NCBI RefSeq assembly: GCF_014197615.1
Contig: NZ_JACIFY010000002.1
Span: 414,914 to 478,913, forward strand
Direction of reading: 5' to 3'
Source: Rhizobium esperanzae
GTDB taxonomy: Bacteria; Pseudomonadota; Alphaproteobacteria; Rhizobiales; Rhizobiaceae
Length of the DNA: 64,000 nucleotides
Below the pieces are notes generated by a model. It saw nothing but the letters and a program-made list of their open reading frames with translations. It did not search any database and was not told the DNA's origin. Both the position numbers and the translations under genes were made by a program. This document shows, one piece after another, positions 29,369-38,071 of this stretch (the first letter of the stretch is position 1; each line of letters opens with the position of its first letter).

Positions 29369-31126
29369 TCAATAAGACACCAGCAAGGCCGAGCCCCCCT
29401 CCCCGAATTTCGGCTCGATGCCGAGAATGGGGGCCGCGCGGCGGATGATCTCACGGGCGATCGGGCCGGCGGTGCCGGCCGAGATCGTTCCGCCATATTG
29501 CTTTTCGCCGGTCTTCGGCTCGTCGCAGAAGGTGATCACGGCATATTTGGGATCGTTGATGGGGAATGCGGCAATGAAGGAGTTGAAGTTCAGCGTCGCC
29601 GAATAACGCCCGTTCACCACCTTGTCGGCCGTCCCGGTCTTGCTGCCGACGGCAAAGCCCGGCACGCGAGCGACGCGGCCCGACCCCTTGTACCCGTTGA
29701 AGTCAAGCAGATAGCGGATCTCGTCGCTGGTCGTCTTCTTGATCACCTGCGTCGCGATCTCATCGGCCTGTTCGCGCGTGCGCGGCAGGAATGTCGGCTC
29801 GATCAGCTTGCCGCCGTTGACGAGAGCGGCGGCCGCCACCCCTGTCTGCAGCGCCGTCGTCGAGACGCCGTGGCCGAAGGAGATCGTGATCGAATTGATC
29901 TTCTTCCAGACGCGCGGCTGGCTCGGCATCTTCACTTCCGGCAGTTCGGTCTGCATCTTCGTCAACAGGCCGAACTTGGTCAGATAATCCTTCTGCGCGT
30001 CGATGCCGACGATGTCGATGACGCGCGCCGTTCCGATATTCGAAGAATACTGGAAAATCTCGGGAACGGTCAGCCAGCGGCGCTGGCCGTGAAAATCGTG
30101 GATGGTGAAGCCGCCGATATAGATCGACTTGCTGGCATCGAAACTGTCGGTCATCTTCACCTTGCCGGTGTCGAGCGCCATGGCCAGCGAAAAGGTCTTG
30201 AAAGTCGATCCCATTTCGAAGGTGCCGTTGGTCATCCGGTTGAGCCAACCGTCCTTGGCGCCTTGCTGCGGCTCGTTCGGATCGAAATCCGGCGCCGACG
30301 CCATCGCCAGCACTTCTCCCGTATGCACGTCGATAACAGCGGCACCTGCCCCCTTGGACTGGAAGTTGTTGACGGCGTTGACGACCGCGTCGCGGACAAT
30401 GTTCTGCACGCGCAGGTCGATCGAAAGCCGCACCGGCTCGAGAGGCTGGTCGCTGGTCATGCCGACCGAAGCGAGATCAGCAAGTCCCTGGTCGTCGATA
30501 TATTTCTCCATGCCGGCGACGCCACGGTTGTCGATATTGACGTAACCGAGGATATGCGCGGCAGTCGACCCGCCCGGATAGAAGCGGCGCTTCTCCGGCC
30601 GGAAACCGATGCCGGGAATGCCAAGCGCCAGGATCTGGCTCTGCTGCTTCGGCGTCAACTGCCGGCGCAGCCAGGCGAAATGCGAGGTCTTGACCGAGAG
30701 CTTCTTATAGGTGTCCCTGACGTCGAGCTCGGGCAGAACAGTTGCGAGCTTCTCCACCGCCTCGTCGGCATCGACGATCTTGTTCGGCTCGGCAAACAGC
30801 GAGACCGTGCGGATATCGGTCGCCAGCACCTCGCCGTTGCGGTCGAGAATGTCGGGGCGCGAAGCCATCAGCCGGTCCGGGGGCAGGATGCTGGAGACGA
30901 CCTCCTGATCCTTCATCGCATATTCGACGAGACGGCCGCCGATGATGACATAGACGCCCATGAAACCGAGGATCAGCAGGCCGACGCGGCTTTTTGCCTG
31001 CCCCGATTTCTTCTTGCGGGTTCCCTCGATTGCCACGCCGGCGGAAGGACCGCCGAAACGATTATAAACGCCGGCGGAAAAATGCGCCTGGCTCTTCAAA
31101 ACCATGATGCGGGAAAGAAACGACAT
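29369..31126 (-). CDS. ftsI: Septal D,D-transpeptidase FtsI (PBP3)
   Basis: FtsI crosslinks peptidoglycan at the septum and is the partner of FtsW. The 585-aa class B penicillin-binding protein has a cytoplasmic tail, one membrane anchor (VGLLILGFMGVYVIIGGRLVEYAM), a pedestal (SRPDILDRNGEVLATDI) and the transpeptidase domain with all three active-site motifs: STFK (catalytic Ser in EMGSTFKTF), SSN (FQYSSNIGTAR) and KTGT (VGSKTGTADKV). Its ATG overlaps the ftsL stop by one base. Confidence 0.97.
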   Translation of the reverse strand: MSFLSRIMVLKSQAHFSAGVYNRFGGPSAGVAIEGTRKKKSGQAKSRVGLLILGFMGVYVIIGGRLVEYAMKDQEVVSSILPPDRLMASRPDILDRNGEVLATDIRTVSLFAEPNKIVDADEAVEKLATVLPELDVRDTYKKLSVKTSHFAWLRRQLTPKQQSQILALGIPGIGFRPEKRRFYPGGSTAAHILGYVNIDNRGVAGMEKYIDDQGLADLASVGMTSDQPLEPVRLSIDLRVQNIVRDAVVNAVNNFQSKGAGAAVIDVHTGEVLAMASAPDFDPNEPQQGAKDGWLNRMTNGTFEMGSTFKTFSLAMALDTGKVKMTDSFDASKSIYIGGFTIHDFHGQRRWLTVPEIFQYSSNIGTARVIDIVGIDAQKDYLTKFGLLTKMQTELPEVKMPSQPRVWKKINSITISFGHGVSTTALQTGVAAAALVNGGKLIEPTFLPRTREQADEIATQVIKKTTSDEIRYLLDFNGYKGSGRVARVPGFAVGSKTGTADKVVNGRYSATLNFNSFIAAFPINDPKYAVITFCDEPKTGEKQYGGTISAGTAGPIAREIIRRAAPILGIEPKFGEGGSALLVSY

Positions 31127-31644
31127 TATTCCACCGACCCCGTTTCGATCTCGTCTGCGTCTGCGTCATCCTCCGCTCCGCCGTCGGGCGCCACCGCGCC
31201 GTGCGGTTCCACTGCGCCGCGAGACGCAGGCGTCGGAACGGGCTGCGCCTTGGAAGCAGCGGTCGCACCCTTGGCGCTGGCGACGGTCGCGCCCTTGGCA
31301 CCGGTTGCGGTAGCGCCGCCGGCCTTGGCCTCCGTTACATCAGGCACGGGAACCTCGGATTTCAGCATCGGCAATTCCTTGGCATGCACGAGCGCCGTCG
31401 AATCCGTCGGCTGCAGCTGCAACTCGTCGCTATAGGCGTTGACCAGCCGCTCCAGACGGTTCGGCTGCGATTGCAGCGCCCAGTCGGCCTTGAGAAGGTC
31501 GATCGTATCCTCCTCGAGCTTGATCTCGGCTTCGAGGCGATGGACCTCCTCAAGCTTCAATTCGGCGCGATGCTTGATCGTATAGGTCACGGCGGCTGTG
31601 GCCGTCATGACGCCGATGAGCACGAGATCGAACGTTTTCAGCAT
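31126..31644 (-). CDS. ftsL: Cell division protein FtsL
   Basis: FtsL is a small bitopic divisome protein that activates FtsWI. From MLKTFDLVLIGVM the product is 172 aa. One transmembrane segment (residues 5-22) is followed by a coiled coil (HRAELKLEEVHRLEAEIKLEEDTIDLLKADWA) and the conserved SQPNRLERLV end. The C-terminal 80 residues are low-complexity Ala/Gly/Lys-rich with repeated GAT-A-K units, longer than in most FtsL proteins. GGAGG lies before ATG 31644. Identification rests on size, topology and position between rsmH and ftsI. Confidence 0.9.
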   Translation of the reverse strand: MLKTFDLVLIGVMTATAAVTYTIKHRAELKLEEVHRLEAEIKLEEDTIDLLKADWALQSQPNRLERLVNAYSDELQLQPTDSTALVHAKELPMLKSEVPVPDVTEAKAGGATATGAKGATVASAKGATAASKAQPVPTPASRGAVEPHGAVAPDGGAEDDADADEIETGSVE

Positions 31645-31645
31645 A

Positions 31646-32671
31646 TCAACCTCCAAGCTTTCCGAGACTGGCGAGATTGGGAAACCCGAAGAGCGACATA
31701 TCCGCAGCCTCGGCAGCGGCATCCGTCCGCAGACCTGCTCGGAGCTTCGCGGAGCGGGCGCGCGGGTTGATCTGCGCCTCCGCCTCGCTTGCCGAAACCA
31801 TCGGCTTGCCGACCGCCGCAAAAGTTGCCGCCCGCTCGTGCGCGACCGGCAGATGCCGCGACCCCGACGCCTTGCCGGCGCGGTCGGAGAAGAATTTCTT
31901 GACGATGCGGTCTTCCAGCGAATGAAAGGTGACGACGACGAGCCGGCCGCCCGGTTTCAGCGCCGCTTCCGCCGCAAACAGCGCCTGCGCCAGTTCGCCG
32001 AGCTCATCATTGACGAAAATGCGCAAGGCCTGGAAGACGCGCGTTGCCGGATGGATCTTGTCCTTCATCTTGCGCGGCGTGACGAGCTCGATGAGACCGG
32101 CAAGATCGCGCGTCGTTTCGAACGGCTTTTCCTCGCGACGCTTCTCGATCGCATGCGCGATGCGCGGCGACTGGCTCTCTTCACCGAGGAAGTGAAAGAT
32201 GCGGATGAGGTCGGCCACCTTGGCGCGATTGACGACATCGGCGGCCGAAACGCCTGTCGCCGACATGCGCATGTCGAGCGGCCCGTTCTTCTGGAAAGAG
32301 AAACCACGCTCGGCCTCGTCGATCTGCATGGAAGAAACGCCGATATCGAGCACGACGCCGTCCAGTCCGCCTTGCGGCGCATGATCGGCAAGATGCGAAA
32401 ATTGTGAATGAACGAGCCTGAGACGGCCGCCATGGGCGGCGACCATCGCCTGGCCGGCGGCAATGGCACTCGGATCGCGGTCGAGCGCAATCACCTCGGC
32501 GCCGGCCGCAAGAATGGCCGAGCTGTAACCGCCCGCGCCGAATGTGCCATCAAGGATGAGCTTGCCGGGTGCAGGCGCCAGCGCCGAAAGCACCTCATCG
32601 AGAAGAACCGGAATGTGACGAACCGGTCCACCACCGGCATCAGCTGAACCTCCGCCAGGATTCGCCACCAT
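31646..32671 (-). CDS. rsmH: 16S rRNA m4C1402 methyltransferase RsmH (MraW)
   Basis: RsmH methylates N4 of C1402 in 16S rRNA. From MVANPGGG the product is 341 aa. The motifs [10 protein letters not shown] and the SAM-binding [15 protein letters not shown] (about residues 40-54), [27 protein letters not shown] and [16 protein letters not shown] are all typical. GAGGGAACGGA precedes ATG 32671; the open frame upstream is antisense-like overlap with mraZ. It is one base from ftsL and 17 from mraZ. Confidence 0.97.
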   Translation of the reverse strand: MVANPGGGSADAGGGPVRHIPVLLDEVLSALAPAPGKLILDGTFGAGGYSSAILAAGAEVIALDRDPSAIAAGQAMVAAHGGRLRLVHSQFSHLADHAPQGGLDGVVLDIGVSSMQIDEAERGFSFQKNGPLDMRMSATGVSAADVVNRAKVADLIRIFHFLGEESQSPRIAHAIEKRREEKPFETTRDLAGLIELVTPRKMKDKIHPATRVFQALRIFVNDELGELAQALFAAEAALKPGGRLVVVTFHSLEDRIVKKFFSDRAGKASGSRHLPVAHERAATFAAVGKPMVSASEAEAQINPRARSAKLRAGLRTDAAAEAADMSLFGFPNLASLGKLGG

Positions 32672-32688
32672 TCCGTTCCCTCGCTCTT

Positions 32689-33126
32689 TCAGGAACGCTT
32701 GCCCGCCAGCTTGCGCTCCCCTCGTGCCTGCGCCTGCGCAGCCACAAAAGCCTGCGGCTGCCAAAGCTGAAAATGATCCGCCCGACCGACGAAGGTCACC
32801 TCGTCCGAGATGCCGGTGAAGCCGCGAATGAAATCCGTGACCATCAGCCGCCCCTCGGCGTCGAGCTTCATGAAGACCCCGCCTCCGTGAATGAGAAGCG
32901 ACATCTCGTTCGCATCCGGCGAAAACGGATCCCCCGCAGCAATCTGCCGTTCGAATCTTTCGAGAAGATCCGGACCGCCGACGCTGATCGCCGGAAACAC
33001 AAAGTCCTGAAAGCAATAGAGCTCTTGAACATTGCGCTGCGCCAGCACAGAACGAAATGCCGAGGGCACGGAAACCCTGCCCTTGGCATCGATCCTGTTG
33101 GTCGCGTTCGAAAGGAAGCGGCTCAT
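32689..33126 (-). CDS. mraZ: Transcriptional regulator MraZ
   Basis: MraZ binds tandem TGGGN repeats upstream of its own gene and represses the dcw operon. From [21 protein letters not shown] the product is 145 aa with two AbrB-like swapped-hairpin domains; [13 protein letters not shown] and [16 protein letters not shown] are the paired motifs. It heads the cluster. Four TGGGN repeats lie at 33300-33334. An alternative in-frame ATG at 33138 would add four residues. Confidence 0.95.
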   Translation of the reverse strand: MSRFLSNATNRIDAKGRVSVPSAFRSVLAQRNVQELYCFQDFVFPAISVGGPDLLERFERQIAAGDPFSPDANEMSLLIHGGGVFMKLDAEGRLMVTDFIRGFTGISDEVTFVGRADHFQLWQPQAFVAAQAQARGERKLAGKRS

Positions 33127-33299
33127 CACACGAAACATCCGTTCCCGCAGGGATCCGGACCAAAAGACGCCCGAAACTCCCGATATCAGGCACAGCTTCG
33201 CAAGCCGGACGAGCAAAAACCCCTCCGACGCTTCCGGAGAGGAAGACGCCTTTGCTTTGCGATGAGTGGGCAGGTGATTGCCCCGGTGCAGTGCACATT

Positions 33300-33334
33300 T
33301 GGGATAGCATGGGACCATATGGGCGTCAATGGGA
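33300..33334. promoter_or_regulatory. MraZ operator: four TGGGN repeats, 10-bp period
   Basis: TGGGA, TGGGA, TGGGC and TGGGA begin at 33300, 33310, 33320 and 33330, each separated by exactly five bases. This is the arrangement known for MraZ binding sites. On this window the TGGG strand is the plus strand, opposite to the transcription of mraZ, which starts coding 174 bases away. Confidence 0.8.
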
Positions 33335-33556
33335 TACGCCCAGTTTGCAATGGACGCATGATCAAAAATTTATAAGCTGTTAAGTTTAACAAAGGGTTAG
33401 GATCACCACCCGCAAGAGGCGCGAAGATAGCACTTTCACAAAAAGAATTTTCGCCCGAAGGAACGCATCAGCATCCGCTTGAAAGCGTTTTATTTCAGCG
33501 GCTTATATGAAAATTATCCCGTAATTCGGCGGTTGATCGCGCCACAGATGTTAATC

Positions 33557-33952
33557 GCCAGTTGGCCTGTAAGCCGGGTTCTGTATGGCTCCGGCGTGAA
33601 CCGGAACGTGGCAGCCATTCCTCTGGGACAGCGCTCGCACGCTGCCTCACGCAACCCACCCGGATGACTGGCCTGGAAACCGGCCGGAAGGCCTTTCGGC
33701 CCGCCGCGTCATCCCTATTCGGTCTTGCTCCCGGTGGGGTTTACCGTGCCATTTCCGTTGCCGGAGATGCGGTGGGCTCTTACCCCACCCTTTCACCCTT
33801 ACCTGTCATGACAGGCGGTTTGCTTTCTGTGGCACTTTCCCTGAGGTCGCCCTCGCCGGACGTTATCCGGCACCGTGTTTCCGTGGAGCCCGGACTTTCC
33901 TCACCCTACCGCCTTTCGGCATTGGTAAAGCGCGGCTGCCCAGCCAACTGGC
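33557..33952 (-). ncRNA. rnpB: RNase P RNA (rnpB)
   Basis: RNase P RNA is the catalytic subunit that trims the 5' leaders of tRNA precursors. Read on the minus strand, the 5' part has the hallmark GAGGAAAGTCCGGGCTCC, followed by CACAGAAAGCAAACCGCC and GGGTAAGGGTGAAAGGGTG. The 3' part has AGAGGAATGGCTGCC and ends ACAGAACCCGGCTTACAGG. The closing helix P1 pairs 33943-33952 with 33557-33566 over ten perfect base pairs, which sets the approximate limits at about 396 nt; the true ends may extend a few bases. It is transcribed toward the dcw cluster. Open frames overlapping it are not genes. Confidence 0.97.
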
Positions 33953-34006
33953 AGGGCTCCCATAAACGAGAGAGATGGCAATTGCTATCGAATAAATGAT
34001 TATGAG

Positions 34007-35182
34007 TTAGCGAAATTGCGGTGTGAAATCCGTGGAGTAGCCCTGGTGGCTGATTCCGCCTGCCAAAAGCAGCTCGGCCCCAAGCCGGCCGATTTCATCC
34101 GAACTCTTCGCCGATGTGCCGGCACAGCCCGTCAGCACGGCGATCTCAGGTGAAGAAGTATAGCCGATCATCGGGTAGCCGCTTTGCGTCTGCGACACGA
34201 CGCAGGCAGCCGTCGAAATCGAGAGCGGCACGATGTCGGGCACGAGATCTTCAACGATGCGGGTAAGATGCGCGCGCACGCTGTCACGCCCTTCGGTCTT
34301 GAACCAGGCACGCATCGCCGCCTCGTCGCCGAGCGCCAGATCGTCCGGGTCGCCGCCGATCTTCAGGTAGAATTTGCCGTCGGGATAACGGATCGGCGGC
34401 AGCAGGTAGATGTGAGTGCCGGGCACATCGAGAATGAGCGACGGCATGGCGGCAAGGCCGACAGCATCGGCCTCGCTCACCTCGAAAAGCGTTACGGTCC
34501 GGGCATAAACCGTCATGGCAACCGGACGCGGCAACAGATTCTCCGCAATGGAAAATCCGCCAGCTGCCAGCAGCACCTTTTCAGCGCGATAGCTGAGACC
34601 GCCGGCGGTCCTGACCACAGCCGACCCGCCCTCGCTGCCGATCGAGACGACATGGTCGCGGATCACGGCGGCACCCGCCTTTTCCGCCAGCAGCGACTGC
34701 GCCTTGACCAGCTTGCGCGGACTGACATGCCCGGCCCCCTTTGCCTCGAAGACGCCAGCGCCGCCGACAGCAAAGGTGAAGAAAGGAAATGCCTTCTTCA
34801 GACCGGCCTCATCGAGAAAGCGTGTCTCGACGCCGAGCGAAATAGCCGCCCGCCGGGTTCTCTCGAGATAGTCGCTTCCATCAGGCGCGACGACGACGCA
34901 GCCGGCCTCCCGATAGAAGTCGATGCCGCTGTCGCTCGCGATCTCGCCGTACCGGCCGATCGAACGGTTGGCGAGCAGCGCCCAGTTGCGGTCGGGATCG
35001 ATGGTGCGGGTAATGCGCCCCTCATCGTAATGGCTGGCGAAGACGCCCTGATGCGCCTTGCGATCCTCAGGCTCATCCGGGCCGATCACCGCCACGCCAT
35101 CCGCTTGGCGCGCCAGATGCCGCGCAGCCGCAGCCCCCATCAACCCGCGGCCGACGACGATATATTTGAAATCGACTGCCAT
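34007..35182 (-). CDS. FAD-dependent oxidoreductase (DAO/sarcosine-oxidase-like), copy 2
   Basis: DAO-family flavoenzymes oxidise the C-N bond of amino acids or N-methyl amines. The 391-aa protein has the dinucleotide-binding motif VVGRGLMGAAAARHL near its N-terminus, VLLAAGGFSIAENLLP in the middle, and a C-terminal FAD-contacting region VVSQTQSGYPMIGYTSSPEIAVLTGCAGTSAKSS. It is closely related to the next gene (MAVDF, KAHxGVFASHYDExRITRT, LLPPIRYPDGKFYLKIGGD), with only ten bases between them. I cannot name a substrate. Confidence 0.85.
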   Translation of the reverse strand: MAVDFKYIVVGRGLMGAAAARHLARQADGVAVIGPDEPEDRKAHQGVFASHYDEGRITRTIDPDRNWALLANRSIGRYGEIASDSGIDFYREAGCVVVAPDGSDYLERTRRAAISLGVETRFLDEAGLKKAFPFFTFAVGGAGVFEAKGAGHVSPRKLVKAQSLLAEKAGAAVIRDHVVSIGSEGGSAVVRTAGGLSYRAEKVLLAAGGFSIAENLLPRPVAMTVYARTVTLFEVSEADAVGLAAMPSLILDVPGTHIYLLPPIRYPDGKFYLKIGGDPDDLALGDEAAMRAWFKTEGRDSVRAHLTRIVEDLVPDIVPLSISTAACVVSQTQSGYPMIGYTSSPEIAVLTGCAGTSAKSSDEIGRLGAELLLAGGISHQGYSTDFTPQFR

Positions 35183-35192
35183 GATATTCCTC

Positions 35193-36380
35193 TCAAGAAA
35201 AAACGGGCGTCAGTTCGCCGCCGAAGTCCTTGTCTTCAAGCGCGCCCTCCGCCAGAAGCACCGCTCCCAGCCGCCCGAGTTCGTCGGAGGATTTCGCCGC
35301 GACGAAATTACCGCCGGTCAGCACCGCGACGCGCGGCGCTTGCGTGAACCCGATATAGGGATAGCCGGTCGAAGTGAAATTCGCCACGCACGGCGCCGAC
35401 GTGACCGGGCAGCCGGCAAGCGCCGGCATCAATTGCAGGGCGATGTGGCAGAGATGATCGCGCTCGGCGGCACTGCCGTCCGAACGGAACCATGCGCCGG
35501 CATCCTCCAACCTGCCGAAGGAAAGCCCCTCGGTGTCGCCACCGAGCTTCAGATAGGTCTTGCCGTCGGGATAACGCACCGGCGGCAGGATATAGATATG
35601 ATCCTCCTCCCGGTCGCCGAGCACGATGGTCGACGGCATGTCGCCGAAGACCGCCATCTCACGCTCGCCGATTTCATAAAAGACCACCGTGCGCGCCATG
35701 ACCCTGGTATCGACGGGACGCGGCAGCAGTTCATGGAAATTGCTGAAACCGCCGGCAGCGACCAGCACGCGCTCGGCGCTGTAGCGTCTGTCGCCGGCCG
35801 TCACCTCGACATGGGAGCCCAGGTCGCGCACCGATGTCGCGGTTGCCTCGATCAGCGAGACGCCGCCCTGTTCGGCAAGCCTTGCCTGCGCTTGCACCAG
35901 TGCCCGCGGGTTGATGTGGCCGGCGCGCTCGGCCTCGAAATATCCTGTGAAATCGGGATCGACGGCAAGATAGGAAAAACGTTCGCGAAGTTTCGACGGC
36001 GCGATGATCTCGATATCGCTGCCGAGCGTCCGGCTGACCGTCAGCGCCCGGTTGATATAATCCTGCTCATCCTTTGGCGTCGGACCGGCAAAGAGGCATC
36101 CGACCTCGGAATAAAAGGAAATGCCGCTCCTCGCCTCAATCTCGCGGTAGCGCTCGAGCGCGCGGGCGGCGAAGGTTCCCCAAGCCAGATTGCCGTCGAA
36201 GGTGCGGGTGATGCGGGCTTCGTCATAATGACTGGCGAAGACGCCGTGATGGGCCTTTCGCTCTTCCGGCTCGCGCGGGCCGATCAGCGCAATGCCGTCG
36301 GTCATCGACGAGAGGTGTCGTGCGGCAGCGGCACCCATCATGCCGCGTCCGAGGATGATGAACCTGAAATCGACTGCCAT
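35193..36380 (-). CDS. FAD-dependent oxidoreductase (DAO/sarcosine-oxidase-like), copy 1
   Basis: From MAVDFRFIILGRGMMGAAAARHL the product is 395 aa. It is the paralogue of the adjacent gene, with roughly 50-60 percent identical residues in the first 100 by eye. The glycine motif, VLVAAGGFSNFHELLP and the C-terminal AAKSSDELGRLGAVLL are conserved. It lies upstream in the same likely operon. The in-frame extension to 36452 runs through a repeated palindrome (36405-36423) and looks non-coding, so ATG 36380 was chosen. Substrate unknown; a D-amino acid or N-methyl amine is plausible from the fold. Confidence 0.85.
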   Translation of the reverse strand: MAVDFRFIILGRGMMGAAAARHLSSMTDGIALIGPREPEERKAHHGVFASHYDEARITRTFDGNLAWGTFAARALERYREIEARSGISFYSEVGCLFAGPTPKDEQDYINRALTVSRTLGSDIEIIAPSKLRERFSYLAVDPDFTGYFEAERAGHINPRALVQAQARLAEQGGVSLIEATATSVRDLGSHVEVTAGDRRYSAERVLVAAGGFSNFHELLPRPVDTRVMARTVVFYEIGEREMAVFGDMPSTIVLGDREEDHIYILPPVRYPDGKTYLKLGGDTEGLSFGRLEDAGAWFRSDGSAAERDHLCHIALQLMPALAGCPVTSAPCVANFTSTGYPYIGFTQAPRVAVLTGGNFVAAKSSDELGRLGAVLLAEGALEDKDFGGELTPVFS

Positions 36381-36404
36381 GTCCCGCCTCGTCTCGAGAT
36401 GGCC

Positions 36405-36423
36405 CCACCTCGTATCGAGGTGG
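36405..36423 (-). promoter_or_regulatory. 8-bp inverted repeat upstream of the oxidoreductase pair
   Basis: CCACCTCG-TAT-CGAGGTGG is perfect, 24 bases upstream of the first oxidoreductase start. Flanking partial copies (CCTCGTCTCGAGATGG and ACCTCGTTTCG) make a roughly 20-bp tandem pattern. This could be an operator or a small repeat array. Confidence 0.45.
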
Positions 36424-36520
36424 CCACCTCGTTTCGCGAAGGTGGATATCACGGCAAGCGTCCTGATTCATATCGCAAAAATCCCGGGAAGGATTTTCAC
36501 CCGGATGCATCAGGCCATGC

Positions 36521-37048
36521 TCAGTCGAGCATCGCCAGGACCTTGCCGCAATAGGTCTTCGACACCGGGTTCATGCGGGTTGCGGCATGACCGGCATTGT
36601 ATTTCAGGATGGTGTTGCAGGTCTGCCCGCCGCCGAGCTGATGGGCGGCCGCCAGGTATTTCATGCCGTATTTGATGTTGGTCTCGGGATCGAACAGGCC
36701 CTTCCGCGTGCCGGCATAACCCATCATCCGCGCCGTCGCCGGCTTGATCTGCATCAGACCGATTTCGCCGGCGCTGCCGCGTGCCTTCGGATTGAAATTG
36801 CTCTCGACCCGCACGACGGCCTGTGCGAGTGCGACCGGCACGTCGTATTCAGCCGCATATTTGTTGATCAGTGCAGCATAGGGAATGCTGGCGGAGAAAT
36901 CAGGCATGGCATAGCCGCTCTGGCGATCGACGGTTTTCAGCGGGATGGTTTGCGCCCTGACGCCCCAGTCATCATTTGCCGAGGCAAAGCTATATCCCGC
37001 CAGCAACATGCCAACGCATGCCGCAGCACCAACAATCATATTCTTCAT
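36521..37048 (-). CDS. Lytic transglycosylase (SLT domain), small
   Basis: SLT-fold transglycosylases cleave the MurNAc-GlcNAc bond in the periplasm, forming 1,6-anhydro ends. The 175-aa protein has a signal peptide (MKNMIVGAAACVGMLLAGYSFASA) and one SLT domain: VVRVESNFNP carries the catalytic Glu, followed by GEIGLMQIKPATARMMG and the FDPETNIKYGMKYLA and YNAGH motifs. It is compact, close to type 1H enzymes of rhizobia. Single-gene unit with gaps on both sides. Confidence 0.92.
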   Translation of the reverse strand: MKNMIVGAAACVGMLLAGYSFASANDDWGVRAQTIPLKTVDRQSGYAMPDFSASIPYAALINKYAAEYDVPVALAQAVVRVESNFNPKARGSAGEIGLMQIKPATARMMGYAGTRKGLFDPETNIKYGMKYLAAAHQLGGGQTCNTILKYNAGHAATRMNPVSKTYCGKVLAMLD

Positions 37049-37309
37049 AAAGTCTCTTCACTCCGACCCAAAGGATTGCATGACTGCGCGCCTCGCCGTC
37101 ATCCGGTCATACGCGATCAAGGACTGATCGTATTCCGCAGCAATTCTTATCGTTTCATTTGGCGCTCATGGTTACACTTGAAAAAGCCGCGAGCGCTGTT
37201 CAGCGGGCGTTCTTAGACCATCGCAATGAGGAGATAATAGGGAAATGATGTGGCGGGAGGGATTTCTCGCCGGCCGGGAGAAATCCGCCCGGATATCCGG
37301 CTCTATCGC

Positions 37310-38071
37310 TCAGGAATAACGCGGCAGCGCCGACAGCAGCCGGTGCAGCGTGTCGATCGTCGAGAAATCGGCGATTCCATCGACCCGTTCAGGCCGGAAA
37401 TGGCGCTGGAAAGCTTCTACGTCGCCCGCCGTCTTTTCGGAGAATTGGCCTGTGATCTCAGTGCCATAACCATAGAGCGACAACATCGACTGCAGCGCTT
37501 CGACGGGCTGGCCGGCGTCACCCCGCTGGAAGAAGCGCCCGCCGGCGATTGTTGCCGGCTCGACCCAGTGTCCGATGCCCGCCCGGTGGAGCTCGGCCCA
37601 GGGGAACTTTTCGCCCGGATCGACCTTACGAACAGGGGCGACATCGGAATGCCCAAGGACCCGTTCCGGCGCGATCGACCAACGTTTGACACAGTCGCGA
37701 CACAATTCGATCACCGCGGCGATCTGCTCTTTCGGATAGTCCGGAAGCCCGCCTGGATGACCGGCATTGGCGATCTCGATGCCGATCGACAGGGAATTGA
37801 TATCCGTTTCGCCGTGCCAGCTGCTCTTTCCCGCGTGCCACGCTCGGCGCGTTTCCGGCACAAGCTGCACCACTTCACCATTCTCATGCACGAAATAATG
37901 GCTGGAGACCTGGCTCTCCGCGCGGCAGAGCCAGTCGAGCGCGCCATCTGCCGTCGGCATGCCGGTATAGTGCAACAGGACCATGTCTGGACGGCGCCCG
38001 TCCGCCCGCTCGCCATGGTTCGGCGACGGCTGCACACGGGCGCTTCTGAAGTCGGCCTCGAAAGAGGTCAT
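37310..38071 (-). CDS. N-acetylmuramoyl-L-alanine amidase (AmpD-like, Amidase_2)
   Basis: Amidase_2 enzymes are zinc hydrolases that cut between MurNAc and L-Ala. The 253-aa protein has VLLHYTGM (first zinc His), RAWHAGKSSW, INSLSIGIEIANAG and LGHSDVAPVRKVDPGEKFPW (second His and third ligand Asp). Residues about 180-250 form a peptidoglycan-binding domain (GQPVEALQSMLSLYGYG...VEAFQRHFRP). No signal peptide is visible, so it may act on recycled cytoplasmic muropeptides like AmpD, although AmpD lacks the binding domain. It overlaps the start-side neighbour by four bases. Confidence 0.92.
   Translation of the reverse strand: MTSFEADFRSARVQPSPNHGERADGRRPDMVLLHYTGMPTADGALDWLCRAESQVSSHYFVHENGEVVQLVPETRRAWHAGKSSWHGETDINSLSIGIEIANAGHPGGLPDYPKEQIAAVIELCRDCVKRWSIAPERVLGHSDVAPVRKVDPGEKFPWAELHRAGIGHWVEPATIAGGRFFQRGDAGQPVEALQSMLSLYGYGTEITGQFSEKTAGDVEAFQRHFRPERVDGIADFSTIDTLHRLLSALPRYS

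Noticed and set aside
33562..33999. Plus-strand open frame (145 aa) in the rnpB region
   Set aside because: It is the reverse strand of RNase P RNA; such false proteins over rnpB are a known annotation artefact.
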